Source of the DNA: Novimethylophilus kurashikiensis
GTDB lineage: Bacteria > Pseudomonadota > Gammaproteobacteria > Burkholderiales > Methylophilaceae
Assembly: GCF_003112435.1 (NCBI RefSeq)
Contig: NZ_BDOQ01000003.1
Coordinates: forward strand, 186,001 to 250,000
Reading direction: 5' to 3'
DNA length: 64,000 bases
Under the pieces are notes generated by a model. It searched no databases, was not told the DNA's origin, and worked only from the letters and a program-made list of their open reading frames with translations. The position numbers and the translations under genes are program-made. Position 1 is the stretch's first letter, and each line of letters opens with the position of its first letter. Below, piece after piece: positions 24,915 to 34,261 of this stretch.

Positions 24915-26174
24915 TTATCCGCGGCGCATGGCGTCGAAGAATTCGCCGTTATTCTTGGTGGATTTGATCTTGTCCAGCAGAAACTCCATCGCTTCGAGAT
25001 CGTCCATGGGGTAGAGCAATTTGCGCAGCACCCAGATTTTTTGCAGGACGTCTTTCTCGATGAGCATTTCCTCGCGGCGGGTGCCGGAGCGATTGACGTT
25101 GATGGCAGGATACAGGCGCTTCTCGGCCATGCGGCGGTCGAGGTGGATTTCCATATTGCCGGTGCCCTTGAATTCTTCGTAGATCACATCGTCCATACGG
25201 CTGCCGGTATCGACAAGTGCCGTGGCGATAATGGTCAGCGAACCGCCCTCCTCAATGTTACGTGCTGCACCGAAGAAACGCTTAGGACGTTGCAAGGCAT
25301 TAGCGTCCACACCGCCGGTCAACACCTTACCGGATGCCGGAACCACAGTGTTGTAAGCGCGGGCAAGACGAGTAATCGAGTCGAGCAGAATGACGACGTC
25401 CTTCTTGTGCTCGACCAGGCGTTTGGCCTTTTCCAGCACCATTTCAGCCACCTGTACGTGACGCGTCGCAGGCTCGTCGAAGGTAGAAGCCACGACTTCA
25501 CCGCGCACGGTACGGGTCATTTCCGTCACTTCTTCAGGACGTTCGTCGATGAGCAGGACGATCAGCAGGACTTCGGGATGGTTGGACGTGATGGCGTGTG
25601 CAATATGTTGCAGCATCACGGTCTTGCCGGATTTGGGGCTGGCGACAAGCAGACCGCGCTGGCCCTTGCCGATAGGCGCGATCATGTCGATGACACGACC
25701 AGTAATGTTCTCGTCGCTCTTGATGTCGCGTTCCAGCTTGAGGGCTTCAGTGGGGAACAGCGGCGTCAGGTTTTCGAACAGAATCTTATGCTTGGTGCTC
25801 TCCGGTGACTCGCCGTTGACGGTATCGACTTTCACCAGGGCAAAATAGCGCTCGCCTTCCTTCGGTGTCCTGATTTCGCCGGTAATCGTATCGCCGGTAT
25901 GCAAATTGAAACGACGAATTTGCGAGGGCGACACGTAAATATCGTCAGGTCCCGCGAGGTAGGAGCTATCCGGCGAGCGCAGGAAGCCAAAACCGTCTGG
26001 GAGCACTTCGAGCGTGCCATCGCCTGAAATCGTTTCCCCCTTGCGGCCCTTGTTCTTTAGCAGCGCGAAAATGAGATCCTGCTTACGCATGCGGTTAGCG
26101 CCTTCGATCTCATTGGCAATTGCCATTTCGACGAGTTCGGTCACCGGAGTTTGTTTCAGTTCGGATAAGTGCAT
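24915..26174 (-). CDS. rho: Transcription termination factor Rho
   Basis: 419 residues, the usual length. The N-terminal Rho helix bundle ([18 protein letters not shown]) and RNA-binding domain ([27 protein letters not shown]) are followed by the hexameric ATPase with P-loop SPKSGKT at residues 179-185, [13 protein letters not shown], and the Q- and R-loops ([18 protein letters not shown]). It binds C-rich nascent RNA and releases transcripts. It follows trxA on the same strand with a 133-bp leader, as in E. coli. Confidence 0.98.
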   Translation of the reverse strand: MHLSELKQTPVTELVEMAIANEIEGANRMRKQDLIFALLKNKGRKGETISGDGTLEVLPDGFGFLRSPDSSYLAGPDDIYVSPSQIRRFNLHTGDTITGEIRTPKEGERYFALVKVDTVNGESPESTKHKILFENLTPLFPTEALKLERDIKSDENITGRVIDMIAPIGKGQRGLLVASPKSGKTVMLQHIAHAITSNHPEVLLIVLLIDERPEEVTEMTRTVRGEVVASTFDEPATRHVQVAEMVLEKAKRLVEHKKDVVILLDSITRLARAYNTVVPASGKVLTGGVDANALQRPKRFFGAARNIEEGGSLTIIATALVDTGSRMDDVIYEEFKGTGNMEIHLDRRMAEKRLYPAINVNRSGTRREEMLIEKDVLQKIWVLRKLLYPMDDLEAMEFLLDKIKSTKNNGEFFDAMRRG

Positions 26175-26243
26175 ACGAAGTACAACCTGTCTAAGAGGTA
26201 TTAGGCGGAGCGGGGAAAGAAGAAGAGAAGCGGTTTTAGAGCC

Positions 26244-26288
26244 GATTCCCGGTGCTATTCAGAAGTGTTGCAATGAATCCCGGGAATC
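26244..26288 (-). promoter_or_regulatory. Stem in the rho leader
   Basis: GATTCCCGG at 26244-26252 and CCGGGAATC at 26280-26288 form a 9-bp stem with a 27-base loop, between trxA and rho. Rho is known to regulate its own gene through leader attenuation in E. coli. Whether this stem takes part is unknown. Confidence 0.35.
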
Positions 26289-26307
26289 AGCCTTAAGAGT
26301 ACGTGTT

Positions 26308-26634
26308 TCAGATATTGCTGTCAATAAAAGCAGTGAGTTGCGATTTGGACAGTGCGCCTACCTTCGTAGCTTCTACGTTGCCGTTCTTGAACAGCATCAG
26401 GGTCGGGATACCGCGAATGCCGTATTTCGGCGGAGTTGCCTGGTTTTCATCGATGTTCAACTTGGCAACCTTGAGGCGACCTGAGTATTCCTTGGCGATC
26501 TCATCGAGAATCGGAGCGATCATCTTGCAGGGACCGCACCACTCAGCCCAGTAATCAACCAGTACCGGCGTCGTGGATTCAAGTACGTCCTGCTGAAAGG
26601 ATGCATCGTTCAAATGGGTAATGTGTTCGCTCAT
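26308..26634 (-). CDS. trxA: Thioredoxin 1
   Basis: 108 residues with the active site WCGPC (Cys33, Cys36), the cis-Pro in GIPTLMLF near residue 78 and the typical length. A cytosolic dithiol reductant for ribonucleotide reductase and other enzymes. It precedes rho on the same strand, the conserved trxA-rho pair. A 243-bp gap separates it from the divergent UPF0114 gene. Confidence 0.97.
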   Translation of the reverse strand: MSEHITHLNDASFQQDVLESTTPVLVDYWAEWCGPCKMIAPILDEIAKEYSGRLKVAKLNIDENQATPPKYGIRGIPTLMLFKNGNVEATKVGALSKSQLTAFIDSNI

Positions 26635-26877
26635 GGAGAACCTCGTGGTAAGAATTCGGAAAATTAGAGGGTGTTGAGACCGTATTGCACTATCGTAACC
26701 AAAAAAAAGCAGTTCGTGAAGTTCAATGTAACGGCCTTGTAACGGTCTTTTTCAGCGCTCAAGCAACTCGTTTGTAATTAGAGAGTTAGCGCTAACAGGA
26801 GTTCAGAGAGTCGTGAAACAACCCTCCGCGACTCGCCCGATGGTATATTTAGGCGATCTTTTTATAGGAACCAGCGC

Positions 26878-27441
26878 GTGAAATTTCTCGAGAATTTTTT
26901 CGAAAGCTTTCTTTGGAACAGCCGTTTTGTCGTACTTCTTGCAGTCGTTGCCAGCCTGGCCGCCGGCTTCGCGGTCTTCTACATGGCGACCGTGGATGTC
27001 TATTATCTTGTTGGCCACGTCATCCATTATGCAGATCCTGCCCTTGAAACCCTCGCGCGCAAGGCGATCCATGACGAAACCATTTCTCATATCGTCGAGG
27101 TCGTGGACGGCTACCTCCTTGCAACCGTCATGCTGATGTTCTCGCTGGGCATGTATGAATTGTTCATTAGCGATATTGATGCCGCCCAGCACAGCGAAAA
27201 ATCGAGCAAGGTGTTGGTCATCCGCAACCTGGATGACTTGAAAGCTCGCCTGGCCAAGGTGATCGTGATGATTCTCATCGTGACGCTGTTTGAGCACGCG
27301 CTGAAGATGAAGATGGAAGGCCCGATCGATCTGCTCAACTTCGGCGGCAGCATCGCGCTGGTCGGCCTCGCCTTGTTCCTGATGCACAAGGGAGAAAGCA
27401 GCACCGAGCACAGCGACACTGAGCCCGAGGAAAAACACTAA
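26878..27441 (+). CDS. UPF0114 (YqhA-like) membrane protein
   Basis: 187 residues from a GTG with AGGAACC upstream. Four hydrophobic segments (near 15-38, 80-100, 115-140 and 152-167), with SLGMYELFISDID and FEHALKMKMEGPIDLLNFGGSIAL as in the UPF0114/YqhA family. Its function is not established. The stop overlaps the start of the TlpA-like gene (TAATG), so the pair forms an operon. The last 20 residues are acidic. Confidence 0.87.
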   Translation: MKFLENFFESFLWNSRFVVLLAVVASLAAGFAVFYMATVDVYYLVGHVIHYADPALETLARKAIHDETISHIVEVVDGYLLATVMLMFSLGMYELFISDIDAAQHSEKSSKVLVIRNLDDLKARLAKVIVMILIVTLFEHALKMKMEGPIDLLNFGGSIALVGLALFLMHKGESSTEHSDTEPEEKH

Positions 27442-27896
27442 TGCTGCGGCGAGCGTTTATCTTGCTAATGCTATGCCTGCTGGCCCTGCCGGCAGCAGCA
27501 GAAAGCTTCAGCCTTAAAGACCTGAACAGCAAAACGCATACCCTAGCGGATTACAAAGGCAAATGGGTGCTGGTGAACTTCTGGGCGACCTGGTGCCCGC
27601 CCTGCCTGGAAGAAATTCCGGACCTCATCATGCTGAACGACAAGCGCAAGGATGTCGTAGTGATCGGAGTCGCAATGGATTACAAGGACAAGAAAGAGAT
27701 TGCCAAGTTTGCCGACGACAATCTCATGTCTTATCCCATCGTTCTAGGGGACGACAGCGTCACCAATCAATTCGGCACGATGGACGTGTTACCCACGACC
27801 TTCATCTTCAACCCGCAAGGCAAGCTGATAAAGCTGCATCGCGGGTTGCTGACGCGGAAGCTCGTCGAAAAGCTGATCTCTGAAAAAACCAGGTAA
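27441..27896 (+). CDS. TlpA/ResA-like periplasmic thioredoxin
   Basis: 151 residues with a signal peptide (MLRRAFILLMLCLLALPAAA) and active site WCPPC (Cys52, Cys55) in VNFWATWCPPCLEEIP. The cis-Pro lies in VLPTTFIFNPQG. Such proteins reduce disulfides in the periplasm, often for cytochrome c or oxidase assembly. Coupled to the UPF0114 gene by one-base overlap. The target here is unknown. Confidence 0.9.
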   Translation: MLRRAFILLMLCLLALPAAAESFSLKDLNSKTHTLADYKGKWVLVNFWATWCPPCLEEIPDLIMLNDKRKDVVVIGVAMDYKDKKEIAKFADDNLMSYPIVLGDDSVTNQFGTMDVLPTTFIFNPQGKLIKLHRGLLTRKLVEKLISEKTR

Positions 27897-27907
27897 AGCC
27901 TACCGGT

Positions 27908-28204
27908 CTATGCCGGCAGGGATTCCAGGGCAGCCCCTTCCATATCCTTGATGCCCAGCTGGTTCTCGTCAGCGAACTGACGCAGTTGGGCATAGCCTTC
28001 CGGATTCACATCCTTGAGCTTGGTATCGACGACCAGGCACCTCACGCCATTGATGACACGGGGCTTGAGATAAGGCGAGTAGCGCAACTTGCGATCCTCG
28101 CCGAAGGTGGCGTACGTGCTGCACATACGGTCCACCCAGTCGCTGGGACGAAACGGTTTACCGGCCTTGGTCAGGCCCTCGATGATGATTTCTTGGGTAC
28201 TCAT
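27908..28204 (-). CDS. DUF3579-family protein
   Basis: 98 residues, soluble. The sequence ITEGL-like opening (STQEIIIEGLTKAGKPFRPSDW), then CSTYATFGEDRKLRYSPYLKP and KDVNPEGYAQLRQFADENQL, matches a small betaproteobacterial family of unknown function (DUF3579). It is convergent with the TlpA-like gene and 46 bp from dolP on the same strand. Confidence 0.8.
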   Translation of the reverse strand: MSTQEIIIEGLTKAGKPFRPSDWVDRMCSTYATFGEDRKLRYSPYLKPRVINGVRCLVVDTKLKDVNPEGYAQLRQFADENQLGIKDMEGAALESLPA

Positions 28205-28250
28205 GGGATATGCTCAAAGCAATTAGGAATGGCGCAATTATAGCTCAGGC

Positions 28251-28826
28251 TCATTCCACCACGACGTATTCGAACACTTTCACCACCTTGTCCACGCCCT
28301 CGGTATTGCGGGCAATTTCAACGGCATCATCGGCTTCTTGACGCGTCACCATCCCCATCAAGTAGACCACACCGTTCTCGGTGATGACCTTAACGTAATT
28401 TGCAGGGAATTTATTCTCGCTCACCATACGGGCCTTCACCTTGGAGGTGATATACGCATCATTGCTACGGGAGGACATTGAGCTCTGCGGCCCGATAATC
28501 ATCTCGTTGGTCACGCTGCGCACGTTCTCGATCCCTTTAACGACGCTTTCGGCCTTTTGCTTGGCAGGTTCGTCGTAGGCCTCGCCGGTCAGCAACACAT
28601 TACGGTTATAGCTCGTGACATCGGCGTGGACACGCGTATCCAGCGTATCGTTGAGCTGTTTGCTGGCCTTCAGCTCAATCGCCTGGTCATCGATGTAGGC
28701 GCCGGAAGTACGACGGTCGGCCGCCATCAGTCCGCCTGCAGCCGCACCTCCCGCAACAACAGGTACACATCCGGCAAGATTCCCAGCGAGCATGGCAGCT
28801 GCAATCAGCGCAAGTATCAAACGCAT
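28251..28826 (-). CDS. dolP: Outer membrane lipoprotein with two BON domains (DolP/YraP)
   Basis: 191 residues. Lipoprotein signal ending in NLAGC, then a Gly/Ala-rich linker and two BON domains (about 45-110 and 120-191), each with the VTNEMI / VVKVFEYVVV type of ending strand. DolP binds anionic phospholipid at the division site and supports outer-membrane integrity and amidase control. Gene order rsmI, lpoA, yraN, dolP matches the E. coli locus, apart from the missing diaA. Confidence 0.9.
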   Translation of the reverse strand: MRLILALIAAAMLAGNLAGCVPVVAGGAAAGGLMAADRRTSGAYIDDQAIELKASKQLNDTLDTRVHADVTSYNRNVLLTGEAYDEPAKQKAESVVKGIENVRSVTNEMIIGPQSSMSSRSNDAYITSKVKARMVSENKFPANYVKVITENGVVYLMGMVTRQEADDAVEIARNTEGVDKVVKVFEYVVVE

Positions 28827-28828
28827 CC

Positions 28829-29176
28829 TTATTCTCCTTCAAAAGCGTTACGTATCCATTCGATGCGATGTGCATCGAGACTATCCAGTAGCACGGCGTC
28901 AAAGCGACAGGGACGGTTGCTGCGTGTCTGCTGGAGATAATGTTGGGCCGTCCGGATTATCTTGGCCTGTTTTGCCGAGGTAATGCTGGCGGCGGCACCA
29001 CCGAAATGCTGACTGGAGCGCAAGCGCACTTCGGCGAATACCAGCGAGGCACCATCCTTCAATATCAGATCTATTTCCCCGAAGCGACTGCGGAAATTGG
29101 ACTCAACCAGTATCAATCCGTTCCGTTGCAGAAATTCTACAGCGAGCTTTTCCGCTTCTGGTCCCGGCTTGCTCAT
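28829..29176 (-). CDS. yraN: YraN-family (UPF0102) endonuclease-like protein
   Basis: 115 residues with the nuclease-like core: GPEAEKLAVEFLQRNG, NFRSRFGEIDLILKDG (E and D), FAEVRLR (ExK position here reads EVR) and FDAVLLD. The family has a restriction-endonuclease fold of unclear role. Its start overlaps the lpoA stop by 4 bases and its stop lies 2 bases before dolP, so it is co-translated. The usual VKxR motif reads VRLR. Confidence 0.88.
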   Translation of the reverse strand: MSKPGPEAEKLAVEFLQRNGLILVESNFRSRFGEIDLILKDGASLVFAEVRLRSSQHFGGAAASITSAKQAKIIRTAQHYLQQTRSNRPCRFDAVLLDSLDAHRIEWIRNAFEGE

Positions 29177-30837
29177 GGCATGTTTTCGAGCGCCACACCC
29201 TCGTTACGGAACTGCGCTATGGGTAGTTCACGCACTAACGCCCCGCTTTCCGTGACCGAAATATTACCCGTCGCGCCGTCCAGAATCTTTTTGCCAGGCG
29301 CCGGATGCGCTTCGATGAGAGGAACCAGCCGATACGCATCCAGCCCCATCGCATAGAGCCGCTGCATCTCGGCATTGGGGAGCAATTCGTTGCTACGGAA
29401 AAGCGATAAGGCCGGGTTTTCTGGATCAACTAGCCACGGCAGATCGACAAAATGGATGGCGACCAGATCGACGTTTTGTACGCTCTTGCTAGCGCCGTCG
29501 TAGATATGGGACGTTGCATAAGTCGGGGTTGCCAAGTCCAGGTAGGGCCGTGCAATCCTGGCTTGATCCGCGCCCGCCGCCAGGAAAATCATGTCTGCAG
29601 GATGCATCGCGGCTTCTGACTTAAGGGCCGGCAAGGCATCCTGTGCGGGAATAGTGAGCTGCGCAGTGACTTTGGCGCCTAAATTTCGCCACTCTTCCAC
29701 GAAGGCCTTGGCCATGCGTTGCCCCAAGGGATTATCTGCGGCCACGACCAAAGCCGTTTGCATTCCGCTATTCCGCGCTAGATGAGCGATTTGCCGAGAT
29801 TCTGCATCTACCGGTAAGCCGAACAACAAGAGATTGGCTTGGGCTTTGAGGTTAGTGTCCGGTTGATTCAGCGCCAACACAGGAACCGTAAGATTTTGAT
29901 TCGATAGGGTGACCACTTCATCCCGAGTAAGCGGGCCGATGACGAATTGTGCGCCATTGGCAACCGCCTGCTGGTAAGCCTGAGCCACACCTTCCGGACC
30001 GCCGCTATCGTACGCTTGAACTGCACCCCGTCCGCCTTCAGCCTTGAAAGCGGCCATGACGCCAGCTTGCACCGCACGCGCAGCAGCAGCGTAATCAGGA
30101 GACTCCAGTGGCAGCAGTAACGCAATATTTCCAGTAAATCCGGTCCCGTTAGCCATTTCTTTAACACCAGTCTGTGCGGCTACGATCTTGTTCAGTAGCG
30201 ACTCCCCGGCCGGATGATCTGGATAGCTGTTGCGCCACTGGGCGACGCTTGACGCCTTGCGTTCGCTCCCCTGCACGGCCAGGGCAAGGTCAATCCAACC
30301 TTGGACGACAGAGTCACCACTTTCACCGCGCAACTCAATCAAGGCATCACGAGGCTGAGAAGATAACAGCTTCCAGATGCTGGCCTGATTTGCTTCAATA
30401 TCGGGCCTTTGCTCAAGGAACGGTTCGGCTGCAACACGCTGCTCCACTGCATTCAACAGGTTGTCCTGAGCTTCGTAGGCGAGCGCGAGGGTTGCGTGTA
30501 GACTTGCAGACGCTTGGGGAATAAGCCCCGTTTCGGCCTGCAAAGGGATCAATAGCCGAAGCGGTGTATCGTATGCGCCGTTTTGTGCGGCGATTTGTGC
30601 TTGCAGTAATTTGGCATAGGGTGAAGCAGGACCAATCCCTGCCAATGTCACGCTGGCACAGCCGATATCCTTGGCCTTGAGGCAATCTAGGCCGTCCAGA
30701 TAGCGGACTTCAGCCGTTTTAGAGGGTTTTATCCCGTTGGTCGGAGGAGTGCTTTTTACCGCTTCCGCCGCTGTCGCAACACCACAGGAAAGCGCAAACA
30801 AAGCCGTGATAAGAGAGGTTAAAAGACGTTGAACCAT
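29173..30837 (-). CDS. lpoA: LpoA-like penicillin-binding protein activator
   Basis: 554 residues. A signal peptide ([26 protein letters not shown]) is followed by a TPR-like helical N-domain to about residue 220 and a periplasmic-binding-protein-like C-domain (GNIALLLPLESPDYAAAARAVQAGVMAAF, then FVIGPLTRDEVVTL). LpoA reaches from the outer membrane to stimulate PBP1a. The Cys near residue 18 sits in a weak lipobox (ALSC), so lipidation is uncertain; signal peptidase I cleavage after ATAA is the alternative. Divergent from rsmI, their 5' ends overlapping by 9 bases. Confidence 0.88.
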   Translation of the reverse strand: MVQRLLTSLITALFALSCGVATAAEAVKSTPPTNGIKPSKTAEVRYLDGLDCLKAKDIGCASVTLAGIGPASPYAKLLQAQIAAQNGAYDTPLRLLIPLQAETGLIPQASASLHATLALAYEAQDNLLNAVEQRVAAEPFLEQRPDIEANQASIWKLLSSQPRDALIELRGESGDSVVQGWIDLALAVQGSERKASSVAQWRNSYPDHPAGESLLNKIVAAQTGVKEMANGTGFTGNIALLLPLESPDYAAAARAVQAGVMAAFKAEGGRGAVQAYDSGGPEGVAQAYQQAVANGAQFVIGPLTRDEVVTLSNQNLTVPVLALNQPDTNLKAQANLLLFGLPVDAESRQIAHLARNSGMQTALVVAADNPLGQRMAKAFVEEWRNLGAKVTAQLTIPAQDALPALKSEAAMHPADMIFLAAGADQARIARPYLDLATPTYATSHIYDGASKSVQNVDLVAIHFVDLPWLVDPENPALSLFRSNELLPNAEMQRLYAMGLDAYRLVPLIEAHPAPGKKILDGATGNISVTESGALVRELPIAQFRNEGVALENMP

Positions 30838-31674
30838 AGCGGTACATTATATGTGGTCGCCACACCGATTGGAAATTTGCAGGACATCACATTAAGAGCG
30901 CTGGAGACATTAAAAAGTGCTGACGTTATCGCGGCAGAAGATACGCGTCATACGTCCCAACTACTCAATCATTTCGGTATCAAAACGCGGCTGATGGCCG
31001 TGCATGAGCATAACGAACGCGCCGCCGGGGAAAAAATCCTGGCACTGCTTGCGGAAGGGTTGTCTGTGGCGCTGGTTTCCGACGCCGGCACTCCTGCCGT
31101 TTCGGACCCCGGTGCCGTTGCTGTCGACATCGTTCGCGCTGCAGGTTATCGGGTGATGCCCATTCCGGGCGCCAGCGCTGCTATTACTGCGCTTTCCGCG
31201 GCAGGCAATCTATCGCCCCACTTCCTTTTCTACGGTTTTTTGCCGACCAAGTCTTCCCAACGTCGACAGGCACTCGAATCGCTCCGCAACCACCCTTATA
31301 GTTTAATCTTTTACGAGGCGCCGCACCGTATCGTGGAAAGCACGGTAGACATGCTAGGTGTTTTCGGAGCTGACCGGCAAATTACGTTCGGGCGTGAACT
31401 CACCAAAACCTTCGAAACTATACATCGCTGCCTACTGGGCGAAGCCCTAGCCTGGCTTGAGTCTGACAGCAACAATCAACGGGGAGAGTTTGTCGTCATC
31501 GTAGAGGCGGTACCCATCGCTGAAGAACAGGCTATCGAACCAGATACCCAACGCACCCTGGAACTCCTGCTTGCAGAACTCCCCCTCAAACAAGCGGTAA
31601 AATTAGCCGCAGACATTACCGGCGCCAAGAAAAACGCCCTTTACGAACTCGCACTTACATTGAAATCGAATTAA
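30829..31674 (+). CDS. rsmI: 16S rRNA (cytidine-1402-2'-O)-methyltransferase
   Basis: 281 residues from a TTG. Motifs [47 protein letters not shown] and [16 protein letters not shown] define RsmI of the tetrapyrrole-methylase fold. It methylates C1402 of 16S rRNA with RsmH. The TTG start overlaps the divergent lpoA start codon; a GTG at 30853 would cut off the conserved N-terminus. pyrC begins 2 bases after the stop codon. Confidence 0.95.
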   Translation: MNHSGTLYVVATPIGNLQDITLRALETLKSADVIAAEDTRHTSQLLNHFGIKTRLMAVHEHNERAAGEKILALLAEGLSVALVSDAGTPAVSDPGAVAVDIVRAAGYRVMPIPGASAAITALSAAGNLSPHFLFYGFLPTKSSQRRQALESLRNHPYSLIFYEAPHRIVESTVDMLGVFGADRQITFGRELTKTFETIHRCLLGEALAWLESDSNNQRGEFVVIVEAVPIAEEQAIEPDTQRTLELLLAELPLKQAVKLAADITGAKKNALYELALTLKSN

Positions 31675-31676
31675 TC

Positions 31677-32711
31677 ATGACGCAAACCATCACCATTACT
31701 CGACCGGACGACTGGCATCTGCATCTGCGCGACGGCGACGCGATGCGCGACGTACTGCCTGATACGGCAAAACGCTTTGCACGGGCAATTGTCATGCCCA
31801 ATCTGCGTCCACCTGTCACCACCGTCGAGCAAGCCGTCACCTACCGCCAGCGCATTTTGGCTGCATTGGCCCAGGGGATGACTTTCGAACCGCTGATGAC
31901 GCTTTACCTCACCGACAACACGCGTCCCGAGGAAATCGCGAAGGCGAAAGCAAGCGGCATCGTTCATGGCGTCAAGTTATACCCCGCTGGTGCCACCACT
32001 AATTCAGACTCCGGCGTTAGCGATATTGCCAAATGCCATGCCACTTTGGCTGAAATGGAAAAACTGGGTATGCCATTGCTGGTACACGCCGAAGTTACTG
32101 ACCCCGATGTCGACGTCTTCGACCGAGAAGCAGTGTTTATCGAACGACACATGATCCCACTGACGCAGCGCTTCCCTGGACTCAAAATAGTGTTCGAGCA
32201 CATTACAACCAAGGATGCCGCTGATTTCGTATCTAGCGCCCCAGCAAACATCGGCGCCACAATCACTGCGCATCACCTGTTGATGAACCGCAATGCGATG
32301 TTCGCCGGCGGCATTCGCCCACACCATTACTGCCTGCCGGTTCTCAAGCGCGAATCCCATCGTCAAGCCTTGGTAAATGCCGCTACCTCAGGCAGCCCTA
32401 AGTTTTTCTTGGGCACAGATAGCGCTCCCCACCCAAAATCAGCAAAAGAATCTGCTTGTGGATGCGCAGGAATGTACACGGCGCATGCTGCGATTGAGCT
32501 TTATGCTGAAGCATTCGAACAGGCTGGCGCTCTGGATAAGCTCGAAGGATTTGCTAGCTTTTATGGGGCGGATTTTTACGGGTTGCCGCGTAATGAAGAA
32601 AAAATCACCTTGGCAAAAGACCCTTGGCAGGTAGAAGAAGAATTACCGTTCGGCGATGAGGCCCTGATTCCTATGCGTGCAGCTACCACTATTCCTTGGA
32701 AATTCATTTGA
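31677..32711 (+). CDS. pyrC: Dihydroorotase (class II)
   Basis: 344 residues, the class II length. Zinc ligands and catalytic residues are visible: DWHLHLRDG near 12-20, [14 protein letters not shown] (carboxylated Lys), HAEVTD near 140, FEHITT near 178 and FLGTDSAPH near 250. The enzyme closes carbamoyl aspartate to dihydroorotate in pyrimidine synthesis. It sits 2 bases after rsmI and is probably co-transcribed with it. Confidence 0.97.
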   Translation: MTQTITITRPDDWHLHLRDGDAMRDVLPDTAKRFARAIVMPNLRPPVTTVEQAVTYRQRILAALAQGMTFEPLMTLYLTDNTRPEEIAKAKASGIVHGVKLYPAGATTNSDSGVSDIAKCHATLAEMEKLGMPLLVHAEVTDPDVDVFDREAVFIERHMIPLTQRFPGLKIVFEHITTKDAADFVSSAPANIGATITAHHLLMNRNAMFAGGIRPHHYCLPVLKRESHRQALVNAATSGSPKFFLGTDSAPHPKSAKESACGCAGMYTAHAAIELYAEAFEQAGALDKLEGFASFYGADFYGLPRNEEKITLAKDPWQVEEELPFGDEALIPMRAATTIPWKFI

Positions 32712-32953
32712 TGATCATGACTAATATAATGAAATATCTAATAATCAGCCTTGTGGTCATGATATTGAGTGGTTGCGGTTTAACTCCGAGCAAAGAAAAT
32801 AGAGAGTGGATTTCCGTTTCTTGTAGCGGTTTCGCCCATTGGAACAAGTGCCATGAAGAGGCAAGACATCTTTGCGCTAAGGGCTACGATATAGCTAATC
32901 AGGAAGAAAACCTGATCACCCAAGGGCGGACGATGGATATCAGCTGCAAATAA
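32711..32953 (+). CDS. Small Cys-rich lipoprotein, unknown
   Basis: 80 residues if the ATG overlapping the pyrC stop (TGATG) is used; an ATG at 32729 is equally possible. Lipoprotein signal MKYLIISLVVMILSGC with lipobox LSGC. The mature part has Cys at SVSCSG, NKCHEE, HLCAKG and DISCK, so two disulfides are likely in the periplasm. No family is recognised. Composition is AT-richer than its neighbours. Confidence 0.6.
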   Translation: MIMTNIMKYLIISLVVMILSGCGLTPSKENREWISVSCSGFAHWNKCHEEARHLCAKGYDIANQEENLITQGRTMDISCK

Positions 32954-32954
32954 C

Positions 32955-34184
32955 CTAGTGAATGGCGGTCGACTTAATAATCACTGCCACTTGCTTGGTA
33001 AACAAGCTAAAGCAAATATATTCATACTTCCACCCGTAGTTTTGAACCGCCTCCTGAAACGCCTTGAACTCATCCTCGCGCCAATGTTCATTGCCGATAT
33101 ATTCGTCAAACACGAGCACCGTCCCCGGGACAATTCTGGGCGCTAGTGCATCCAGTACTGTTTTTGTCGAACTGTAGATATCGCAATCCACGTTCACAAA
33201 TCTCACCGGACCGGGGTGCGTTTCAAGGAACTTTGACAGCGTATCCTCAAACCAGCCGACATGCAGCTCCACATTCGCTGGCACTTGCGGGATTACGCCT
33301 TTGGTCGTATAGCTCCCCTTGGGCTCGTGATGCCAAACCTCAGGCAATCCCTCAAAACTATCGAAACCATGGACCTGCTGATTTACTAATTTGGCAATTT
33401 GACGAATGGTATTCCCATGTCTAACACCAAATTCCAATATGAGTCCATTAACCTTGGCTGCCTCAATACACAGTCGGAAGGTCTCAATATTGCTTCCCGT
33501 GATAGGAGGTAATGTCCCCGTAGCAGCTTTCAAGTAATCCCAGGCGTCTAACCTTGACTTAAAAACCCGCCCCCCCTTACTAGCTGCTTCGGTCATCAAG
33601 TCTCGACCTTGCTTAGCGTCTTGATAGTTCTTCAGTGCGCCGAGGGTAAATTTGGCATCGTTATCGTTGGCATTGATAGCTAATACTTTTTCCAAGCATT
33701 CAATTGCGGGTTCTAGCTTTTCAGAACGAATCTCTCCAGCATGGAGGTTATATAATGCATCGGAATAATTCGGCTTAAGCTTTATAGCAGTTTGGTATTG
33801 CACAATTGCCTGGTCCAGCAATCCCTGCTCATGCAGAGCCAATCCTAAATTGCAATGCGCCTCGTAGTTATCGGGCTGCAACTTCACCGCTCGGGTAAAA
33901 TACTCGGCCGCTAGCGCGAAATCCCCACTTTTCAATGCAATTGAGCCCAGAATATGCTGCGCCATAGGGTGCTTGGGACTTTGCTGTAACACTCGGTGAA
34001 ACGTCGTTTCCGCCTCTGCAATAAAACCGGCATTCAAATACTGCATTCCCTTCTGTAGCAATGACGGGATAGAAGGCTCGTTTCCACTAACTTCAGCTTG
34101 CTTGGACTGAAGTTGGCAACAATGCTTATGTTTCTTGCCACTACCACACGGACAAGGATCATTACGTCCAATTTTACTGGCCAT
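32955..34184 (-). CDS. SEC-C / TPR / TylF-like methyltransferase fusion
   Basis: 409 residues in three parts. Residues 5-24 are a SEC-C zinc motif (GRNDPCPCGSGKKHKHCC). Residues 40-190 are about four TPR units (LGSIALKSGDFALAAEYFTRA, LGLALHEQGLLDQAIVQYQTA). Residues 205-409 look like a TylF/MycF-type SAM methyltransferase (ILEFGVRHGNTIRQIA, VHGFDSFEGLPEVW, VNVDCDIYSSTKTVLDAL, VFDEYIGN with metal-binding Asp residues). The substrate is unknown; a glycan is plausible. It is convergent with the lipoprotein gene, 1 base away. The codon usage is more AT-rich than the housekeeping genes around it. Confidence 0.8.
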   Translation of the reverse strand: MASKIGRNDPCPCGSGKKHKHCCQLQSKQAEVSGNEPSIPSLLQKGMQYLNAGFIAEAETTFHRVLQQSPKHPMAQHILGSIALKSGDFALAAEYFTRAVKLQPDNYEAHCNLGLALHEQGLLDQAIVQYQTAIKLKPNYSDALYNLHAGEIRSEKLEPAIECLEKVLAINANDNDAKFTLGALKNYQDAKQGRDLMTEAASKGGRVFKSRLDAWDYLKAATGTLPPITGSNIETFRLCIEAAKVNGLILEFGVRHGNTIRQIAKLVNQQVHGFDSFEGLPEVWHHEPKGSYTTKGVIPQVPANVELHVGWFEDTLSKFLETHPGPVRFVNVDCDIYSSTKTVLDALAPRIVPGTVLVFDEYIGNEHWREDEFKAFQEAVQNYGWKYEYICFSLFTKQVAVIIKSTAIH

Positions 34185-34207
34185 ATTTTTGTTTCGATCG
34201 ACTAAAT

Positions 34208-34234
34208 AAAAACGGCACCCGAAGGTGCCGTTTT
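34208..34234 (-). terminator. Terminator of the porin gene
   Basis: AAAACGGCACC and GGTGCCGTTTT pair around CGAA-type loop bases. On the minus strand TTTTTATTT follows, 28 bases after the porin stop codon. Confidence 0.88.
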
Positions 34235-34261
34235 AGCTTTCAAGCTCTTGCTAAGAAAATC

